Assembly: GCA_965284565.1 (NCBI GenBank)
Contig: OZ260100.1
Span: 2,108,001-2,172,000, forward strand
Origin: BRH-c54 sp965284565
Lineage (GTDB): Bacteria > Bacteroidota > Bacteroidia > Flavobacteriales_E > Vicingaceae
DNA: 64,000 bases
Reading direction: 5' to 3'
This document shows positions 60,988 through 64,000 of the stretch, piece by piece. The first letter of the stretch is position 1; each line of letters starts with the position of its first letter. Below the pieces are notes generated by a model. It was not told where the DNA came from and did no database searches. It worked only from the letters and a program-made list of their open reading frames with translations. The translations under genes and the position numbers were made by a program.

Positions 60988-62175
60988 TTATGTTTTTAAC
61001 GTTTTTATTAAACTATCTATCTCTTCTTTTGTATTAAAACTATGTAAACAAATTCTCAATCGTTCTTGCCCTTTAGGAACTGTTGGAGAAAGTATTGGTC
61101 TTATCTCAAAACCGTTTTGTTGTAGTCTTTCAGCTATTGCTTTAACTTCGTTATTACCTGGTATAATAATACATTGTATAGGGCTATAAGAGTTTAAAGT
61201 TTGAAGTCCCGAAAAATGTTTTTCTTTGAAAAACTCATTTTTCGAGGATGCTCGAGAAAATAAAGAATTTTCAATTCTTGTTTTTTCGGCATTTGAAGTT
61301 AAACTTCGGAAATAATTAATCAACTCTTTTAATTTATTAATTCTATTTAAATTTTGAAGTAAAAACTCATGAGCATTTTTTATGGTAATAATGCTATGAA
61401 GCGGTAAGGCCGTAGTATAAATAAAAGCTCGAGAGAAGTTAATTAAATAATTTCGTAAATCATTACTACCTAAAATTGCTGCACCATGAGTACCATAAGC
61501 TTTCCCGAAAGTTACAATTCGAGCAAAAACATCATTTTCTAATTCTAATTCGTTAACCAAACCTTTACCATTTCCGAAAATACCTACTGCATGTGCTTCA
61601 TCTACAATTAGTGCAGCATTGTATTTTTTACAGAGATTAACCATTTCTATCAGTGGAGCTTGGTCACCATCCATAGAATAAACCGACTCAACAACCACAT
61701 AAACTAACCCTTTGGCATTGGCTAGTTTTTGCTCTAATACGGTTAAGTCATTATGAGTGAATGAAAAATTATTTGCATTACTAAGTCTTATTCCATCTCT
61801 TATAGAAGCATGAATAAATTCATCATAAATAATGGTATCGTTTCTTTGTGGCAGACATTGAAATAAACCAATATTAGCATTGTAACCCGAATTGAAAATT
61901 AGAGCAGTAGAAGCATTATAAAACTTGGCTAAAAAAGCTTCTGTTTCTTCGGTTAACTCATAGTTTCCAGAAATTAATCGTGAACCTGTTGCTCCATATT
62001 GTAAAAGTTCATTAGACTTATTATTTATGTTATGAATTTCAGTTTCTTTAGCAAAGCCTAAATAATCGTTAGAGCAAAAATCAATTAAACTATTATTTAA
62101 TACAAGTTCTCTAAAAGCATTGTCAGATTTGCTTTTATCAATACGCTCTGTTATAAATTTACTATGATTATGCAT
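60988..62175 (-). CDS. bioF: 8-amino-7-oxononanoate synthase (or related alpha-oxoamine synthase)
   Basis: The 395-residue PLP enzyme has 'DFCSNDYLGFAKETEI', 'GATGSRLISGNYELTEETEAFLAKFY', 'STALIFNSGYNANIG', 'VESVYSMDGDQAPLIEM', the cofactor-binding 'LIVDEAHAVGIFG' and the PLP-Lys in 'VTFGKAYGTHGAAILG'. It condenses pimeloyl-ACP or -CoA with alanine at the start of biotin ring assembly. Alpha-oxoamine synthases also make sphingolipid and sulfonolipid precursors, but the tight bioD linkage favours BioF. It is the first gene of the bioF-bioD-HI0933 operon; bioA and bioB are not in the window. Confidence 0.93.
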   Translation of the reverse strand: MHNHSKFITERIDKSKSDNAFRELVLNNSLIDFCSNDYLGFAKETEIHNINNKSNELLQYGATGSRLISGNYELTEETEAFLAKFYNASTALIFNSGYNANIGLFQCLPQRNDTIIYDEFIHASIRDGIRLSNANNFSFTHNDLTVLEQKLANAKGLVYVVVESVYSMDGDQAPLIEMVNLCKKYNAALIVDEAHAVGIFGNGKGLVNELELENDVFARIVTFGKAYGTHGAAILGSNDLRNYLINFSRAFIYTTALPLHSIITIKNAHEFLLQNLNRINKLKELINYFRSLTSNAEKTRIENSLFSRASSKNEFFKEKHFSGLQTLNSYSPIQCIIIPGNNEVKAIAERLQQNGFEIRPILSPTVPKGQERLRICLHSFNTKEEIDSLIKTLKT

Positions 62176-62382
62176 TTTTATAATTGTAGCTATTTTAGTC
62201 AGTTTCTTTTGGCTAAAGTAATGTTTTTTATATAAAGTTATTTAAGTACGCTAAGTGTATTTTACACATTTTTGAGTAAGTAATTATACTTAAAAAAACA
62301 TAATGATTTTAAGTGATAAGCCGTAAAAAACAATTGTAATCGAGCCGTAACTTTATGACATTAATTATCGATAAAAAGTATA

Positions 62383-64000
62383 ATGATAGAACAAGTCAAT
62401 TTTTCACTTCAAAAAGTAATAAATAAATTATTAGAGATTACTACCAAAGAAAGTGATATAAATACTTTTTTAGTAAAATCTTTAGAGGTTATTATTGATG
62501 AGGTAAGATTATTGGGTTTTTCTGACAAAGGGATAATTTTTCTGAAAAGAAATAATGAATTTATGAAGGTTATTGCTCATAAAAATATAGATACAGCAGT
62601 ACTTCAACAATGCGGACATGTTAGAAAAAAAGATTGTGTATGTGGAAAAGCTTTATGTTCAATTACACACCAATTTAAAAATAGTATTGAAAAAGTCCAA
62701 AATAACAAAGTAATATTTACTGAGAAAAACATTTGCTCTTTTCCTATTAATTATAAAGACAACTGCTATGGCGTTTTAACACTTTACCTAGAAGAGGAAA
62801 TTTATTATGATGAAAGTACAGTAAATGAAATTACTTCTATATGTAATACTATAGGATTAGTTATTCATGAAAAAAGAATGCAGCGATATGCAGATTTTGT
62901 GAAGAATAAACTGGATGTAAGTTATGGTAATCAATACTTTATTAACCTTGCTAATTTTTTTGTAGAAGAGTTTAAAATGAAGTATTGTTTTATTGGCACT
63001 TATAATAAAAGCTTAGAAGAAATTAGCTCCATAGTATTTATGGAAAAAGATAAACAATTAGAAAATATTGTTTGTGGGATAGAAAACTCTCCAACGAAGG
63101 TATTGTTAAAAGAGCCTTTTTGTATGTTTCCTAAAAATGTTCAAACCATTTTTCCAGATGATGTGGAACTTAAGAGGTACAATGTGCAAAGTTATGTTGG
63201 CATGTTGTTGTATAATGAAAATAAAACTCCTGTTGGAGCAATTGTATTGATGCACAACAAAACAATAAATGAACAGGAGCAAGAAGACATGAAACAAGTA
63301 TTATCTATTTTTACACCAAGACTGAGAGGAGAATGCGAAAGAAAACTTTACGAAACCAATTTAATTATAGAACAAGAAAAATATAAAACTATAATTGATG
63401 AATTACAAGATGTTTTTATTAGAACAAGAATTACTGCTGAAGGGAATGAGATAATTGAAGCATCTCCATCAGCATTTAAGTTTTCTGGATATTCACCAGA
63501 AGAATTAATAGGAAAATCTTCTGAAACTTTTTATTATGATTTAAATCAAAGAAATGCATTTCAAGAAAAGCTGTTTAAAGAAAAAGTAGTTCAAAATTTT
63601 CCATTAACCTTTTTAAAAAAGAACCAAGAGTTAATTCATGCTAAAGTCAATGCACAATTGGTTTGTGATGAAAATGGTGTTCCAACAGAAATTAGATTGT
63701 TTGGTAGGGATATTACAGAATCTATTAATGAGGAAATAAGAAAAGAAATAGCTTATGTGGTAGCTAAAAAATCGCAACGAAGAACAATTAATATAAATAC
63801 TATTTCTGAGTATTTACATAATATGCTTGGTAAAGTTACAGATGTTTCTAATTTTTATATTTCATTTTTTAATGAAGTAGAAAAAACTGTGTTTTTTCCA
63901 GTATATGCTGATGGAGAAAACAACAGTATAGCATTCGAAGTTGAAAAGGAATTTAATTCTAATGGTTTTTTTGAATATGTTATTACTCATAAATCTGCTA
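62383..64000 (+). CDS. GAF/PAS sensor protein, 5' part (runs off the window)
   Basis: This open frame starts at the ATG at 62383 and has no stop before 64000, giving at least 539 residues. Residues about 1-165 form a GAF-type domain containing a Cys cluster (C77, C85, C87, C92, in CGHVRKKDCVCGKALC). A second GAF-like domain (about 175-325, 'YGNQYFINLANFFVEEFKMKYCFIGTYN') is followed by a PAS domain (about 335-450, 'NEIIEASPSAFKFSGYSPEELIGKS' and 'VPTEIRLFGRDITE') and the start of a third GAF. No membrane span, so it is a cytoplasmic sensor. The output domain is missing; a histidine kinase would be typical. It diverges from the biotin operon. Confidence 0.8.
   Translation, partial: MIEQVNFSLQKVINKLLEITTKESDINTFLVKSLEVIIDEVRLLGFSDKGIIFLKRNNEFMKVIAHKNIDTAVLQQCGHVRKKDCVCGKALCSITHQFKNSIEKVQNNKVIFTEKNICSFPINYKDNCYGVLTLYLEEEIYYDESTVNEITSICNTIGLVIHEKRMQRYADFVKNKLDVSYGNQYFINLANFFVEEFKMKYCFIGTYNKSLEEISSIVFMEKDKQLENIVCGIENSPTKVLLKEPFCMFPKNVQTIFPDDVELKRYNVQSYVGMLLYNENKTPVGAIVLMHNKTINEQEQEDMKQVLSIFTPRLRGECERKLYETNLIIEQEKYKTIIDELQDVFIRTRITAEGNEIIEASPSAFKFSGYSPEELIGKSSETFYYDLNQRNAFQEKLFKEKVVQNFPLTFLKKNQELIHAKVNAQLVCDENGVPTEIRLFGRDITESINEEIRKEIAYVVAKKSQRRTININTISEYLHNMLGKVTDVSNFYISFFNEVEKTVFFPVYADGENNSIAFEVEKEFNSNGFFEYVITHKSA

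Noticed and set aside
61000..62175. bioF-like gene as a serine palmitoyltransferase or sulfonolipid (capnine) synthase
   Set aside because: Alpha-oxoamine synthases are hard to separate by eye and the phylum makes such lipids, but the three-base spacing to bioD favours BioF.
1..64000. CRISPR arrays, tRNA or rRNA genes, insertion sequences, prophage
   Set aside because: I saw no regularly spaced direct repeats, no cloverleaf-like sequence with a T-loop GTTCGAATC motif, no rRNA core sequences and no transposase or phage structural genes. This is by eye; a tRNAscan and IS search would settle it.

Overview
The window looks like a chromosomal segment of an AT-rich marine-type Bacteroidota, probably of the Flavobacteriales. 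The reasons are: a fused SecD-SecF, a fused LpxC-FabZ inside lpxD-lpxC/fabZ-lpxA-efp, an S46 dipeptidyl-peptidase, three exported proteins with C-terminal type IX secretion (T9SS) sorting domains, TAnnTTTG-type -7 promoter boxes, and little use of Shine-Dalgarno sequences. I see no rRNA, tRNA, CRISPR array, transposase or phage genes.

Layout. 0-3 kb: a folded repeat, a DUF481-like outer membrane protein, a RelE/ParE toxin-antitoxin pair overlapping a third small gene, and two unknown small genes. 3-5.7 kb: TspO and an FG-GAP/VCBS T9SS protein. 6-16.4 kb: secDF, tatA, a Ca2+/Na+ antiporter, a CAP+OmpA-like protein, uvrB and a helical protein. 16.5-20.4 kb: a T9SS alpha/beta hydrolase, a transglutaminase-like/TPR protein and a YwqK-like lipoprotein. 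20.4-24.3 kb: a four-gene cassette array described below. 24.4-33.4 kb: a glutamine amidotransferase (pabA/trpG type), an M28 peptidase, DUF368/PopT, a rhodanese, a phosphosulfolactate-synthase homologue, a TPR protein, a PagL-like protein and an SLC13 transporter. 33.6-40 kb: lipid A genes, efp and a DPP7-type peptidase. 40-49.8 kb: a TM2 lipoprotein with a DUF2752 protein, a beta-barrel, a probable broken small gene, a modular M4 metalloprotease, hutI and an FdhF/YdeP oxidoreductase. 49.9-57.3 kb: guaB, three SurA-family periplasmic folding factors, MoxR and a coiled-coil protein. 57.4-64 kb: fabG, sucD, an HI0933-type flavoprotein, bioD and bioF, and the 5' part of a GAF/PAS sensor that runs off the window.

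The most notable region is 20,392-24,357. Four same-strand genes are separated by imperfect palindromes built like integron attC sites. The 7-10 bp box that starts each cassette (GTTAGCA, GTATGCC, GTTGTACAGC, GTTGCCAGTA) is the reverse complement, exactly or nearly so, of the box that follows the same gene. That is what is expected if each cassette once closed into a circle through these ends. No integrase gene is present, so this resembles a cluster of attC sites lacking an integrase (CALIN). All four cargo genes encode exported or membrane-anchored proteins of little-known type, one of them a new-looking HExxH-x18-E metallopeptidase with a MORN repeat. The array lies between an intact glutamine amidotransferase gene and a 20-codon detached copy of the same kind of gene's 3' end.

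Together the core genes form a cell-envelope neighbourhood: Sec and Tat export, periplasmic outer-membrane-protein chaperones, lipid A synthesis, undecaprenyl-phosphate recycling and secreted hydrolases, interspersed with biotin, histidine, purine and TCA-cycle enzymes. All calls come from reading the sequence; no database search was run.
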